This document shows positions 1 through 7,926 of a stretch of DNA of 19,393 nt, in pieces; positions within the stretch are counted from its first letter, which is position 1, and the number at the start of each line of letters is the position of its first letter. Origin of the DNA: JBIKLM01 sp044375105 (GTDB lineage Bacteria; Planctomycetota; UBA1135; GCA-002686595); NCBI GenBank assembly GCA_044375105.1, contig JBILNK010000069.1:1-19393 (forward strand). Direction: 5' to 3'. A program made the translations under genes and the position numbers. Under the pieces are notes generated by a model that saw only the letters and a list, made by a program, of their open reading frames with translations, was not told the DNA's origin and searched no databases.

Positions 1-740
1 AGCGCCGGCTGGGCCGGGAAGTGGGCGTAGAAGTCCCGCGGCGAGAGCGTCAGCGGGCACAGGCAGCGCAGCGCCAGCATGCCCAGGGCGAACAGGTCGC
101 TGGCCGGCGTCGGCGCGCCGCCGGCCCGGAGCTCCGGCGCGGCGTAAAAAGGCGTGCCCCCGGCGGCCAGCTCACCCGGCAGGGCCGCGCTGCCGGCCTG
201 CCGCCGGCTCAAGCCGAAGTCCGCCAGCCAAACCCCGCCCGCCGCGGCCACCAGCACGTTGCTGGGCTTGAGGTCCCCGTGCACGAAGCCGGCCCCATGC
301 AGCCGCGCCAACGCGCCCGCCACCTCCGCCAGGACCGGCAGCAGCTCCTCCGCGCGCCGCTGCGCGGCCCAGCCCTCCAGGGTCGTGCCCTCGATCCAAG
401 GCCGCGCCACCCACAGGCTCCCGTCCGCCAGCAGCCCGAACTCCCGGGGCAAGGCCAGCCCCGGCCCGCTCAGCCCCCTCAGCGCCTCCAGCTCCGCCAG
501 GGCCTCCCCCGGCGCCGCCGCCTGCGCGATGCGCACCAGCACCGGCCCCCCGGCCCCGACCGCCCGATACACCCGGACCCCACCCTGATCGCGCAGCAAA
601 CGCGCCTCCCGGATCCCGGGCGGAAGCATCAAAGGGGAAGTCAAGCTCTCGGGCATCGGCAGGGGGCATCCAGATCCTGGACCTTCGTCCAGCCCCTGGA
701 TAGTGGCGTTTCGTGGCCCCGGGAAGCCCCAGGGAAACAT
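1..740 (-). CDS. Divergent Hanks-type Ser/Thr protein kinase (partial, C-terminus off the left edge)
   Basis: Read on the minus strand, this frame gives a protein-kinase fold. The catalytic loop is HGDLKPSN (H154, D156, K158, N161), the metal-binding DFG is at 174-176 in LADFGLSR, and the APE motif is at 201-203 in TPFYAAPEL. SDLFALG follows as the helix-F region. The N-lobe is degenerate: there is no clear glycine-rich loop, and the strand that should carry the VAIK lysine reads VLVRIA, with Arg at residue 70. A Glu in AELEAL could be the helix-C Glu. I chose the ATG at 740 because AGGAGGG lies at 749-755, 8 nt upstream. In-frame ATGs at 656 and 629 have no such site and would also keep the kinase core. 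The frame continues past base 1, so any membrane segment or sensor domain is unseen. Bacterial kinases of this family usually phosphorylate Ser/Thr of regulatory proteins. Without the lysine, activity is uncertain. Confidence 0.85.
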   Translation of the reverse strand, partial: MFPWGFPGPRNATIQGLDEGPGSGCPLPMPESLTSPLMLPPGIREARLLRDQGGVRVYRAVGAGGPVLVRIAQAAAPGEALAELEALRGLSGPGLALPREFGLLADGSLWVARPWIEGTTLEGWAAQRRAEELLPVLAEVAGALARLHGAGFVHGDLKPSNVLVAAAGGVWLADFGLSRRQAGSAALPGELAAGGTPFYAAPELRAGGAPTPASDLFALGMLALRCLCPLTLSPRDFYAHFPAQPA

Positions 741-748
741 CAGACCGT

Positions 749-755
749 CCCTCCT
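749..755 (-). promoter_or_regulatory. Shine-Dalgarno site deciding the kinase start
   Basis: The minus strand reads AGGAGGG, 8 nt before the ATG at 740. The two downstream in-frame ATGs at 656 and 629 lack a comparable purine-rich site. Confidence 0.6.
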
Positions 756-1147
756 GCCAGGTCCCCTCAAGCGACCCACCGCAGGCCGACGGCCCAACCA
801 CCCCCTTCAGCAAACCCCTTGCCGCCCCGGTCGAGGCTCCCGCCCGGGACTCCGCTCGAGCCGCCCAGCCGCCGCCCAGGCCCCGCGGCCTAGCCGCTCG
901 CCATGGCCCTTCCAGCCAGCTCTGTGCCGCCGGTCTCGACTCGAATTCTCTGCGAGCCGTTCGGCCACGTTCATGGGTCGAGGGCGCCAAGCTGATCAGG
1001 GCTGGCCCCAGGTGATCGAGCGGTCCCAGCCCCTGTTCGGATGCCCCGGAATTGGCTCCGCCAGCATTTCGCCGGGCCGTTGGTCCATGCTGGGTGGCAG
1101 CGGGTTCCACGCCGGCCTACCAGGGGCCAGCGGTCGGTGACCCCAGC
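756..1147. other. Intergenic gap between divergent kinase and nitroreductase genes
   Basis: This gap of about 390 bp separates two divergently transcribed genes and should hold both promoters. I see no convincing -35/-10 pair and no gene. Several frames stay open through it only because of the high GC content. The translations are Arg/Pro/Ala-rich without recognisable motifs. A weak inverted repeat, GGGCTGG at 999-1005 with CCAGCCC at 1026-1032, is the only structure noted. Confidence 0.4.
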
Positions 1148-1155
1148 GAGGAGAC

Positions 1156-2217
1156 ATGCGCAGGTACGACCAAACCGTTCAGGCTCAACGAAGGCCGCTG
1201 CCCAGCGAGCCGGGGCTGCGGGATTTGGTGCGAATGGGAACCCTGGCGCCCAATTCTCACAACACGCAGGCTTGGCGATTCCGGCTGGGGGCGGAGCGCA
1301 TCGACGTGCTGCCGGATGTCTCCCGGCGGACGCCCTGCGTCGATCCGGATGATCATCACCTGTACGTGACCCTCGGCTGCGCGGCCGAGAACATTCTGAT
1401 CGCGGCCCGGGCGGCGCGTCGCAGCGCCGAGTGCGCTTGGCACCCGGGCGGTCCCGCAGGAGGTGCGATCCGCATAACCCTCGGCCGATCTGCGGCCCAA
1501 GGCGGCGCGGCGGAGGAGTCCCTGTGCGCCGCGATCCCGCTGCGTCAATCGACGCGATCGACCTACGACGGTCAGCCCCTGCTGGCCTCCGAGCTCAGGC
1601 TGCTGGAGCAGGCCGCGGCCCTGCCGGGGGTCGCGATCCTGTGGATCCTGGAGCGACCGCGGATCGAGCAGGCGCTCGAGTTCATGCTGGCGGGCAACAG
1701 CGCCCAGATGGACGACCCCGCCTTCCGGCGCGAGCTCAAGCACTGGATCCGCTTCAACCCCGCTGCAGCGCTGCGGACCGGCGACGGACTGCTCGCCGGT
1801 TGCTCCGGCAATCCCAACGCGCCGAGCTGGCTCGGTCGCTTGATCTTCGATCGGATCTTCAAGAAGGAAAAAGAAAACCAGAAATACGCGCAGCAGATCC
1901 GCTCATCGGCCGGTTTTGCTGTTTTCGTCGCCGAGCGCCCGACCCCCGAGGGCTGGATCCAGGTCGGGCGGAGTTTCGAGCGTTTCGCCCTGCAGGCCAC
2001 CGCGCTCGGAATCCGGCACGCGCACATGAACATGCCGATCGAGGTGCCCGCGGTGCGGGCCGCCTTTGCCGCTTGGTTGGGGCTTGCTGGGCGGCGTCCC
2101 GACCTGGTCATCCGGTTCGGGCGCTCGGCGCCCATGCCGATGTCGATCCGCCGGCCGCTGGAGGATGTGATCGTCTCGGGGACGGAGCGTGGGGCGCCGG
2201 CCGTCCCAAGAGCCTGA
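1156..2217 (+). CDS. Acg-like nitroreductase-family protein
   Basis: This 353-residue protein has the N-terminal signature TLAPNSHNTQAWRF at about 29-42. It matches the FMN-contacting SxHNTQPWRF-type motif of the Acg/nitroreductase-like family. A second family-like stretch, LYVTLGCAAENILIAA, lies near residue 72. The C-terminal half, SFERFALQATALGIRHAHMN, is the usual helix and active-site region, and the end (RFGRSAPMPMSIRRPLEDV) is the typical tail. Family members are flavin-binding or flavin-sequestering proteins. Several characterised ones are not active nitroreductases, so the substrate is unknown. GAGGAG at 1148-1153 sits just upstream of the ATG and supports this start, although the spacing is short. 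There is no signal peptide, so it should be cytoplasmic. The gene stands alone and is followed by a strong hairpin. Confidence 0.85.
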   Translation: MRRYDQTVQAQRRPLPSEPGLRDLVRMGTLAPNSHNTQAWRFRLGAERIDVLPDVSRRTPCVDPDDHHLYVTLGCAAENILIAARAARRSAECAWHPGGPAGGAIRITLGRSAAQGGAAEESLCAAIPLRQSTRSTYDGQPLLASELRLLEQAAALPGVAILWILERPRIEQALEFMLAGNSAQMDDPAFRRELKHWIRFNPAAALRTGDGLLAGCSGNPNAPSWLGRLIFDRIFKKEKENQKYAQQIRSSAGFAVFVAERPTPEGWIQVGRSFERFALQATALGIRHAHMNMPIEVPAVRAAFAAWLGLAGRRPDLVIRFGRSAPMPMSIRRPLEDVIVSGTERGAPAVPRA

Positions 2218-2272
2218 GGGACTCCGCGCGGGGGCCGCAGGGCCGGAGCGGGAGATGGGGGAGGTCCGCCGT

Positions 2273-2313
2273 GCGGCTGGGCCGCTTTTCGGGGCCCTAG
2301 CGCGGCCAGCCGC
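2273..2313 (+). terminator. Hairpin terminator candidate after the nitroreductase gene
   Basis: Left arm 2273-2285 and right arm 2302-2313 are complementary over 12 bp with a single bulged G. The 16-nt loop begins TTTT. It lies 56 nt after the stop codon. There is no T tract after the stem, so it may act as a GC-rich hairpin terminator or RNA end protector. Confidence 0.5.
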
Positions 2314-2493
2314 CACAGGGGGCCGTCCAAATCGTGGATGGAGGTCCAGGGGCTGGAGCGGGGAGGGGCTCCGGCCCGGGCCCCCGCCGGGGTGACCGGC
2401 CCTGCCCGGTCTCCCGGGCCGACCGGGTCCGCTCGGGCGCCGGAACGGCGATTGCAGAGCCCTACCAGGGCGCCTCTGGCACCGCGAGTCCGC

Positions 2494-2501
2494 AAGGGAG
2501 G
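2494..2501 (+). promoter_or_regulatory. Shine-Dalgarno site for the GTG start at 2510
   Basis: AAGGGAGG ends 8 nt before GTG 2510. The alternative ATG at 2531 has no equivalent upstream site, so the GTG is favoured. Confidence 0.5.
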
Positions 2502-2509
2502 CTTTTCCG

Positions 2510-4303
2510 GTGGATACTGGATGGAACACCATGACTCACTTCACACCCGCTTCGGCCCTTCTGGGGGCCGCCGGCTGTTGGCTCGCTCTGACTGCCCCCG
2601 CGGGGGCCCAGGGCGCCCTGTTCCTTGGTTCGGAGGGCGGCGTCGGGGCCGTGACGCAGGCCTCGGCGGGGGGGGCGGTGCCGGTGCCCGGGCTGGCCGG
2701 CATCCGGCTGCTGCCGGTCGATTTCTCCGGCCGGACTCCGCTCGAGACCTTCCTGCCGGGCCGGCCGCGGCGCAGCGAGGAAGTGCCCCAGGCGGCGCGC
2801 CTGGCGCTGCCGGGCGGGCAGGGCAGCCTGTACCGCTTCGAGCGCGGCGACGGATCGGGCGGCGGGTTCTTGCTGGTGCCGCCCAGCGGCCCGCCCCGGG
2901 CGCTGATCGAAGCCCCCGCGCCGGCGCCGGGCCAGCATCCCTTCCTCGAGCGCGTGGCCGTCGATCCGAGCGGCCAGAGCCTGCTGGTCGCCAGCGTGCT
3001 CGGCGCGGGCGGCGATTTGTTCGAGCTGCAGCTGGCGAGCGGGCTGGCCCTGCCGCGCACGGCGTCCCTGCCGCCGCAGAGCTGGAGCGGCGACGGCCTG
3101 TTGCTGGCCGACGGCTTCGGGGCCGCCAGCGGCGCTGCGGGCATTTTCCGCTTTGCGCGCCAACCGGGAGCCCAGGCCAGCGCCGTGCCCTTCGAAGGCC
3201 AACCGCCCTTCTTCGCCGCTCCGTTGGTGCTCTCGGGCGATCGCAAGACCGCGGCGGCCCTGGCCGGCAGCGCACCGAACGCGGCGCGCCTCTACACCTT
3301 CCAAGCCGCCGGCGGCGCCGCTCCCGCCCACGCCGGCGAGCTGCCCATCGGCGGCGCGGGCTTCAGCGGCGAAACCTGGTTCGGCCCCTATCTGGCGCTT
3401 TCCGAAGACGGCTCCCACGCCGCCTTCACCATCGAAACCCCGCTGTCGCGCGAGCTGTTCCTGACGCGCACGGCCCAGGCCCCCGCGCCGATCCAGCTGA
3501 CCGGCGACGAGACCTACCTCGACACCCTGGACGAGATCGGCCTGCTGCGATTCGTGCCCGGCAGCGACCGGCTCCTGTACGCCGTGGGCACCAAGGCCCC
3601 GCCCGACCCGGGCCAGCCCGGCCTGGCCTTCGAGCGCGTCGACTTCTACACCGCGGAGCTGCTGGCGCCGAACGCGCCGCCCAGCATCCAGAACCTGTCG
3701 GTCTCCTCCGGCGACGCCCAGGCGCCCTTCACGGTGCCTTCGACGCTTTCGCCGGACAGCGGCGTCTATCTGCTGCCCGACGGACAGACGCTGGTGCTGC
3801 ACGATGCCAAAAGCGAGCGCTTGCTGCGCGTGGCGCCCGGCTTCAGCGCCGCGGAGGTCCTGGCCGCGGAGATCAAGTCCCTCGACGCCGTCGCTTGGGA
3901 CGGCGTGCGCCTGCTGCTGTCCCTGCGCACCGAGCCCCAGAGCGGCCCGCGCCGCCAGCTGCTGAGCGCCCTGGTCCCCGGCCAGCCCCTGCAAACCCTG
4001 GCCAGCCTGCCGGACGGCACCCAGTACCTGACCCTGACCCCCGGGGCCCCGGGCCAGCTCGCCCTGCAGGTCGATTTCTTCGGCCAGCGCTGGCTGGCGC
4101 GCCTGGACGCGCAGCTCGGCAGCGCCAGCCTGGCCTTCCCGACGCCCGTGCCGCTCGGTCCGACCCTGGCCTTCGACCCCGCCGGCAACCTGCGCGCCAG
4201 CCTCTCCAACAGCTTCTGGCCCGGCCTGCACTTCCTCTGGCAACCGAGCGGCTCCCTGGCCCTCGAGCTCTACGCCGCCAGCCCCTCCTTCGTGCTGCCC
4301 TGA
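2510..4303 (+). CDS. Secreted WD40/TolB-like beta-propeller protein, function unknown
   Basis: This 597-residue protein begins with a hydrophobic segment (ALLGAAGCWLALTAPAGAQG, about residues 15-34) ending in an AxA-type cleavage region, so it is likely exported. The body is built of strand-rich units with recurrent LSxDG/DPSGQ/LPDGQ turns: VAVDPSGQSLLVAS, YLALSEDGSHAAF, VYLLPDGQTLVLHD, LAFDPAGNLRASL. These are typical of TolB/WD40-like propellers and match no catalytic family I recognise. I used GTG 2510 because AAGGGAGG precedes it. ATG 2531 (MTHFTPASALL) would give a shorter signal peptide and remains possible. The n-region carries no Lys or Arg either way, which is unusual. A structural or binding role outside the cytoplasm is an inference. 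It converges on the CHRD gene at 4435-5313. Confidence 0.75.
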   Translation: MDTGWNTMTHFTPASALLGAAGCWLALTAPAGAQGALFLGSEGGVGAVTQASAGGAVPVPGLAGIRLLPVDFSGRTPLETFLPGRPRRSEEVPQAARLALPGGQGSLYRFERGDGSGGGFLLVPPSGPPRALIEAPAPAPGQHPFLERVAVDPSGQSLLVASVLGAGGDLFELQLASGLALPRTASLPPQSWSGDGLLLADGFGAASGAAGIFRFARQPGAQASAVPFEGQPPFFAAPLVLSGDRKTAAALAGSAPNAARLYTFQAAGGAAPAHAGELPIGGAGFSGETWFGPYLALSEDGSHAAFTIETPLSRELFLTRTAQAPAPIQLTGDETYLDTLDEIGLLRFVPGSDRLLYAVGTKAPPDPGQPGLAFERVDFYTAELLAPNAPPSIQNLSVSSGDAQAPFTVPSTLSPDSGVYLLPDGQTLVLHDAKSERLLRVAPGFSAAEVLAAEIKSLDAVAWDGVRLLLSLRTEPQSGPRRQLLSALVPGQPLQTLASLPDGTQYLTLTPGAPGQLALQVDFFGQRWLARLDAQLGSASLAFPTPVPLGPTLAFDPAGNLRASLSNSFWPGLHFLWQPSGSLALELYAASPSFVLP

Positions 4304-4384
4304 CGCGCCCCGGTAGAGCTCCGCAGCGAGCCCTGCTCCGGGCCGCGGACCCCCGGATCGTTGGCGACCTCAGGCGACCGAGCT

Positions 4385-4411
4385 GCGGACCGCAGCTTTC
4401 GCGCGGTCCGC
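4385..4411. terminator. Stem-loop between convergent genes
   Basis: GCGGACCGC (4385-4393) and GCGGTCCGC (4403-4411) form a perfect 9-bp stem with a 9-nt loop. It sits between two convergent stop codons at 4303 and 4435. It has no T tract but could serve as a bidirectional terminator. Confidence 0.45.
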
Positions 4412-4434
4412 GGCGCTTCACGGTCCGTCGGGCC

Positions 4435-5313
4435 TCACTGGCCGAAGTAGAGCCGCAGGCCGTTGGTCAGCGTGAAGCGGCCATCGGCGAACAGGGCGCC
4501 TTGCAGGTAGATCGTGCGGCCCACCAAGGACAGGTTGTTCGGGACCGACAGGGGGATCGCCAGGGGGCTGCCCGGGCCGGCCCAGCCGGAGGCCGAGAGC
4601 GTCAGGAAGGGGTTGGGCCCTTGCAGGTCGATCAGCAGCTCGCCGAAGGGGCCGGACATGCCCAAGCCGGGCAGCAGCAGGCCGGTCCCCGAAAGCTGCA
4701 GCAGCGCATCCGGGGCCAGGGAGGCGAACAGCAGGCCGAGGCCGGGAGCGCCCTGGCTGGCGCTGGGGTTGTCGATCCCGAGGGTCACGGTCGAAGGCAC
4801 GGTGGGGGTCCCCGAAAGGGCGACCAGGCTGCCCGCGGGATTGATGGCCGAGCCGTAGGGCGTGGTGTTCGCCGGGGTCACGATCTGACCGCGCAGCTCG
4901 CCGCCGCCGTAGGCCGCGGTGTGCATCACGACGTAGTAGAGGCCCGAAAGCATGTCCTGGATGCCCTGCGGCGTGGCGATGTCCGAGCCGCTGATCGTGC
5001 CGCTGGTCGTTCCGCTGTAATCGAGCACGAGCTTGACCGGCGCATGGAAGCCCGGCAGGGCCGGCCCGTGGATGTGCACCGCCAGCAAGTCGCCCAAGAG
5101 GCCGCTGAAGGTCCCATTCACGGTGACCTGGCCCGTGGTCGTGTCGAGGGTCGCCACCGCAGTGCCCGCGCCTAACGAGGGCGTGCCCATCTGCGGGCCA
5201 TCGATGGGGAAGATGAACTTGTTCTGGGCCTGAGCCTGGGCCGCGCCCAGCAGCACCAGCGGGGCGAACAGGCGGGCGAGGACGTTCCGGATCGAAAGCG
5301 AGGGCTGGTGCAT
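4435..5313 (-). CDS. Exported CHRD-domain protein
   Basis: This 292-residue protein has a signal peptide (MHQPSLSIRNVLARLFAP, then LVLLGAAQAQAQ, with cleavage near 28-30). A CHRD domain follows at about 32-145. CHRD features visible are the repeated G-T-x-x-G strand pattern, AVHIHGPALPGF (78-89), and the closing GGGELRGQI (136-144). CHRD is an immunoglobulin-like domain first described in chordin and common in bacterial exported proteins; its ligand is usually unknown. The C-terminal 140 residues form a second strand-rich Gly/Leu-rich domain ending TLTNGLRLYFGQ, a style I associate with planctomycete exported proteins. The ATG at 5313 is chosen because it begins the signal peptide. The frame extends far upstream, but that stretch is antisense to the neighbouring FG-GAP gene. 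No clear Shine-Dalgarno is visible. The gene lies 173 bp downstream of the FG-GAP gene on the same strand, with a hairpin between them. Confidence 0.8.
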   Translation of the reverse strand: MHQPSLSIRNVLARLFAPLVLLGAAQAQAQNKFIFPIDGPQMGTPSLGAGTAVATLDTTTGQVTVNGTFSGLLGDLLAVHIHGPALPGFHAPVKLVLDYSGTTSGTISGSDIATPQGIQDMLSGLYYVVMHTAAYGGGELRGQIVTPANTTPYGSAINPAGSLVALSGTPTVPSTVTLGIDNPSASQGAPGLGLLFASLAPDALLQLSGTGLLLPGLGMSGPFGELLIDLQGPNPFLTLSASGWAGPGSPLAIPLSVPNNLSLVGRTIYLQGALFADGRFTLTNGLRLYFGQ

Positions 5314-5451
5314 GGGGGTTTGGGCTGGCGGATGAGGGTGAGAGCGAAGGGGAAGGCTGTGGGCTGCGGGGGCCGATGGAGCAAGGTCCGGCCCGCGCTT
5401 CTGAGCCTCGAAAGCGCGCGGCCGAGCGCTGAGGCCAACTACCGCGGGGCG

Positions 5452-5484
5452 CCGAGCGACCAGCGGCGTCGGTGCGCCGCTCGG
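5452..5484 (-). terminator. Hairpin immediately after the FG-GAP gene stop
   Basis: CCGAGCG (5452-5458) pairs with CGCTCGG (5478-5484). Alternatively an inner stem GCGGCG (5463-5468) pairs with CGCCGC (5475-5480). The structure starts 2 nt after the stop codon at 5487-5489 on the minus strand, which fits a terminator or attenuator before the CHRD gene. Confidence 0.4.
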
Positions 5485-5486
5485 GG

Positions 5487-7328
5487 TCAAGGTGTCAGGG
5501 TCGTCGGGATCGGATTGCTGGTCAGGGAGACCGCCAGGGTCGATGGATCCAGCAGCACGAAGGCGTGGTGGACCAGCAGGCCGGCGAGGGACGGCGCGAT
5601 CGCACCGGCCGGCAGGAGCAGCGTTGCACTGCCCTTGCCGCTGGCATCGAGGAGGCCCAGGGCGCCCACCAGGGGACCGCTGCCGGCCAGCGTCAATCCC
5701 AGGTAGGCGTCCGGCACCAGCGGCAGCAGGAGGCCGTCGAGCGGGACCCCCGGAACCGTGCCCGACAGCGAACCGAGCAGCAGGTGCAGCGCGCCCGCTT
5801 GGCTTGGCCCCGCCTGCAGCGAAAACTGCACGCTCCCCCCGCTGGCGATCGACAGCGCGCCCGTGCTGCCCGAAAGCGCTTGGCAGACGTCGGGTGTGCC
5901 CTCGCCGTCGAGGTCGAGCGCCAAACCGGAAGCGATATCGCACGGGTCGGGCACGCCGTTTTGGTTGCAATCCGCGGCCAGGCCCTGGCTCAGTTCCGCT
6001 GCGTCCGCCAGCCCGTCGTGGTCGCAGTCGGGCTCCAGGTCGAACACATAGACCGAGCCCGCGTGGAAGACCCCGCCGCCGTCGTCGTGCGGCGACCCGA
6101 TCAAAGCCGTGACCCCCGAGAGGCCCACGGCGGTGCCGAAGTTGTCGTTGTTGGCGGCATCGGGCGCGGTCAGCGTGGCCTGTTCGGTCCAGACGCCGCT
6201 GGCATGGGTGAAGACGTGCCCGGAGCCGGCGAAGGCTTGACCTCCCACGTTGGTCAGGGAGGCGCCGACAAGCAGCCGCGAGTCTTCCAGGGCGAAGGCG
6301 TGTCCGAAACGGGCGCCAGGCACCGCCAGGGCGGGCATCAGCTTGGCCTGCTGGCTCCAAACGCCGCCGCTGCGCACGAAGGCGTAGACCGAACCGGCAT
6401 CCACGGCTCCGGGCCGGTCCGCCTTGGGCGCTCCCAGGATCGCCAGGTCGCCGCCCACGAACACCGCATTGCCCAGCTGGTCGTCGGGGGCCAGGTCTGC
6501 GGGACTCAAGCGCGCCTGCTGGGCCCAGTTCGAGCCGCTGCGCACGAACACGTAGGCCGCGCCCCCGTCCGGTCCGCTCGGCAGGTCGCGCAGGGGCGCT
6601 CCCACGATCGCCGTGTCGCCCGAGAGGTGCACGCGCGCCCCGAAATAATCGATGGCAGCCCCATCCTCGGCGACCAGCTTGGCCTGCTCGATCCAGGCAC
6701 CCCCGCTGCGCACGAATACGTACGCGGCGCCGGAATCCGTACCCCCGGCGTTGTCGTCGAAGACCGCCCCCACGATCACGGTGTCCCCCGAGATGGCCAC
6801 CGACATGCCGAAGCGATCCAGATCCGCCGCATCGCTGGCGGTCAATTTGGCTTGTTCGCTCCACAGGCCTGCCGTCCGCACGAAGACGTAGGCCGAGCCC
6901 GCATCGGTGACGCCCGAGTGGTCGTCGTCGCGAGCCCCCACGACGAGCGTGTCCCCCTCGATGGCCACCGCATGCCCGAACAGATCCTGGAAAGCCGCGT
7001 CGCCTGCGGTCAGCTTGGCCTGCTCCGTCCAAATGCCGCCGCTGCGCACCAGCACATAGGCCGATCCCGCCCAACCGATCCCGGAGTGCTCGTCGAAGCG
7101 CGAGGTGGCCACCAGCGTGTCGCCGGAAACCGCCAAGGCGCGCCCGAAACTGTCGTCATATCCCGGATCGCTGGCGTTGAGCTTGGAGTGCTGCGCCCAA
7201 GCCGCGGGACCGAGCGCCCAGCCGATCCCCGACAGGGCGCACAGGGCCCCGAGTCCGGCGAGCGGCAGACAGGAAACCGAGAGGGCGAGGCGCCCCAGGC
7301 GGGACAGTCGATTCGTGGAAATCCTCAA
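5487..7328 (-). CDS. Exported seven-bladed FG-GAP-type beta-propeller with Ca-binding-like repeats
   Basis: After a signal peptide (MRISTNRLSRLGR then a long hydrophobic stretch ending PAAWA, about 1-45) come seven tandem units. Six are exactly 56 residues, covering residues 47-382, and a seventh of about 50 residues closes the ring. The consensus is QAKLTAxDAAxxDxFGxAVAISGDTxxVGAxxDDxxG...AGSAYVFVRSGGxW, the FG-GAP-like propeller pattern. Next comes an Asp/Asn-rich segment (DCDHDGLADAAELSQG, DCNQNGVPDPCDIASG, DLDGEGTPDVCQ) resembling thrombospondin-3 or EF-hand-like calcium loops. A Gly/Leu-rich C-terminal domain ends in SNPIPTTLTP. A surface-bound or secreted structural or adhesive role is inferred. 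The start is uncertain. TTG 7328 gives a normal signal peptide with an Arg-rich n-region. The frame opens at TTG 7403, adding 25 residues, but neither start has a well-placed Shine-Dalgarno, and the AAGGAGGGA at 7390-7398 lies inside the longer form. Confidence 0.8.
   Translation of the reverse strand: MRISTNRLSRLGRLALSVSCLPLAGLGALCALSGIGWALGPAAWAQHSKLNASDPGYDDSFGRALAVSGDTLVATSRFDEHSGIGWAGSAYVLVRSGGIWTEQAKLTAGDAAFQDLFGHAVAIEGDTLVVGARDDDHSGVTDAGSAYVFVRTAGLWSEQAKLTASDAADLDRFGMSVAISGDTVIVGAVFDDNAGGTDSGAAYVFVRSGGAWIEQAKLVAEDGAAIDYFGARVHLSGDTAIVGAPLRDLPSGPDGGAAYVFVRSGSNWAQQARLSPADLAPDDQLGNAVFVGGDLAILGAPKADRPGAVDAGSVYAFVRSGGVWSQQAKLMPALAVPGARFGHAFALEDSRLLVGASLTNVGGQAFAGSGHVFTHASGVWTEQATLTAPDAANNDNFGTAVGLSGVTALIGSPHDDGGGVFHAGSVYVFDLEPDCDHDGLADAAELSQGLAADCNQNGVPDPCDIASGLALDLDGEGTPDVCQALSGSTGALSIASGGSVQFSLQAGPSQAGALHLLLGSLSGTVPGVPLDGLLLPLVPDAYLGLTLAGSGPLVGALGLLDASGKGSATLLLPAGAIAPSLAGLLVHHAFVLLDPSTLAVSLTSNPIPTTLTP
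6033..7190 (-). repeat. Seven in-frame tandem repeats of 168 bp (56 residues)
   Basis: The propeller units are spaced exactly 168 bp apart with no insertion or deletion across the first six. They have diverged in sequence but keep the LTAxD, FGxAVA, SGDT, VGA and AYVFVRSGG positions. The seventh unit loses its last strand where the Asp-rich segment begins. Confidence 0.8.
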
Positions 7329-7403
7329 GCGAGCCGAAGCGAGCCCTGGATCGGATCCTAGCCGCCGAGGCCCGATCCGGCCGGGAATTCCCTCCTTGGG
7401 CAA

Positions 7404-7926
7404 GATCGTAAACGCGGCTAGCCCTCGACACGGCCGGGCTGCCCTTCCGCTCGCTCGGTCGAGGCGGGCGGTCCCGAGTCGCCGGCTCCAGTCAGGTGTC
7501 CCCGGCCCGAGCAGGTCCTTCGTCCAAGCTCGAACCTGGCCTTATTGGGGGCTCTCGCCGTTTGATCGTCCCTAGACCCTGGGGGATCGGCGCCGGCTGC
7601 GGCCCAGCGTTTCCCCCGGCAGCCGATTCGATCGTGAAAAAGAAACCCGATCGAGCGGCGGAAGCCCGAGCCGTCGCCGGCGATGCCGATGGGCAGGCGA
7701 TCTCTGCTAACCAGCCCGAGATCCACAGCTGCCCCGACTGGACCCTTGGCCAGGCGGTTCTCCCGCTCCAGGCCGGGGCCTCCCGGTCGCAGGAGCGCGA
7801 AGCGCACGACTCTATGGCGTGTGTGCTCGTCCGACTAGACACCCAACTTCCGACCCTCCGTTTCCCCTGCTCGGCCCGTGGGGCACACGCCATGTCGCGG
7901 TCGAGCCCCTCATCCATACTCCCACG
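7404..7926. other. Intergenic gap between divergent genes
   Basis: This gap of about 520 bp lies between the FG-GAP gene (-) and the split Cys-rich gene (+). Both genes should have promoters here, but I cannot point to one. Frames stay open on both strands, for example 7418-7807 (-) and 7496-8251 (+). Their translations lack motifs and signal peptides, and the second runs antisense in style through the real gene. The G+C content appears lower than in the genes and includes a GTGAAAAAGAAA tract near 7634. Confidence 0.35.

Noticed and set aside
5314..7074. Minus-strand frame continuing upstream of the CHRD start as a very long ORF
   Set aside because: It lies in another frame of the FG-GAP gene on the same strand; its translation is Arg/Gly-rich and repetitive because it shadows the propeller repeats. 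The signal peptide at 5313 marks the true CHRD start.
7418..7807. 129-codon minus-strand ORF in the divergent gap
   Set aside because: No motif, no ribosome site and weak codon bias; it occupies the expected promoter region of the FG-GAP gene.
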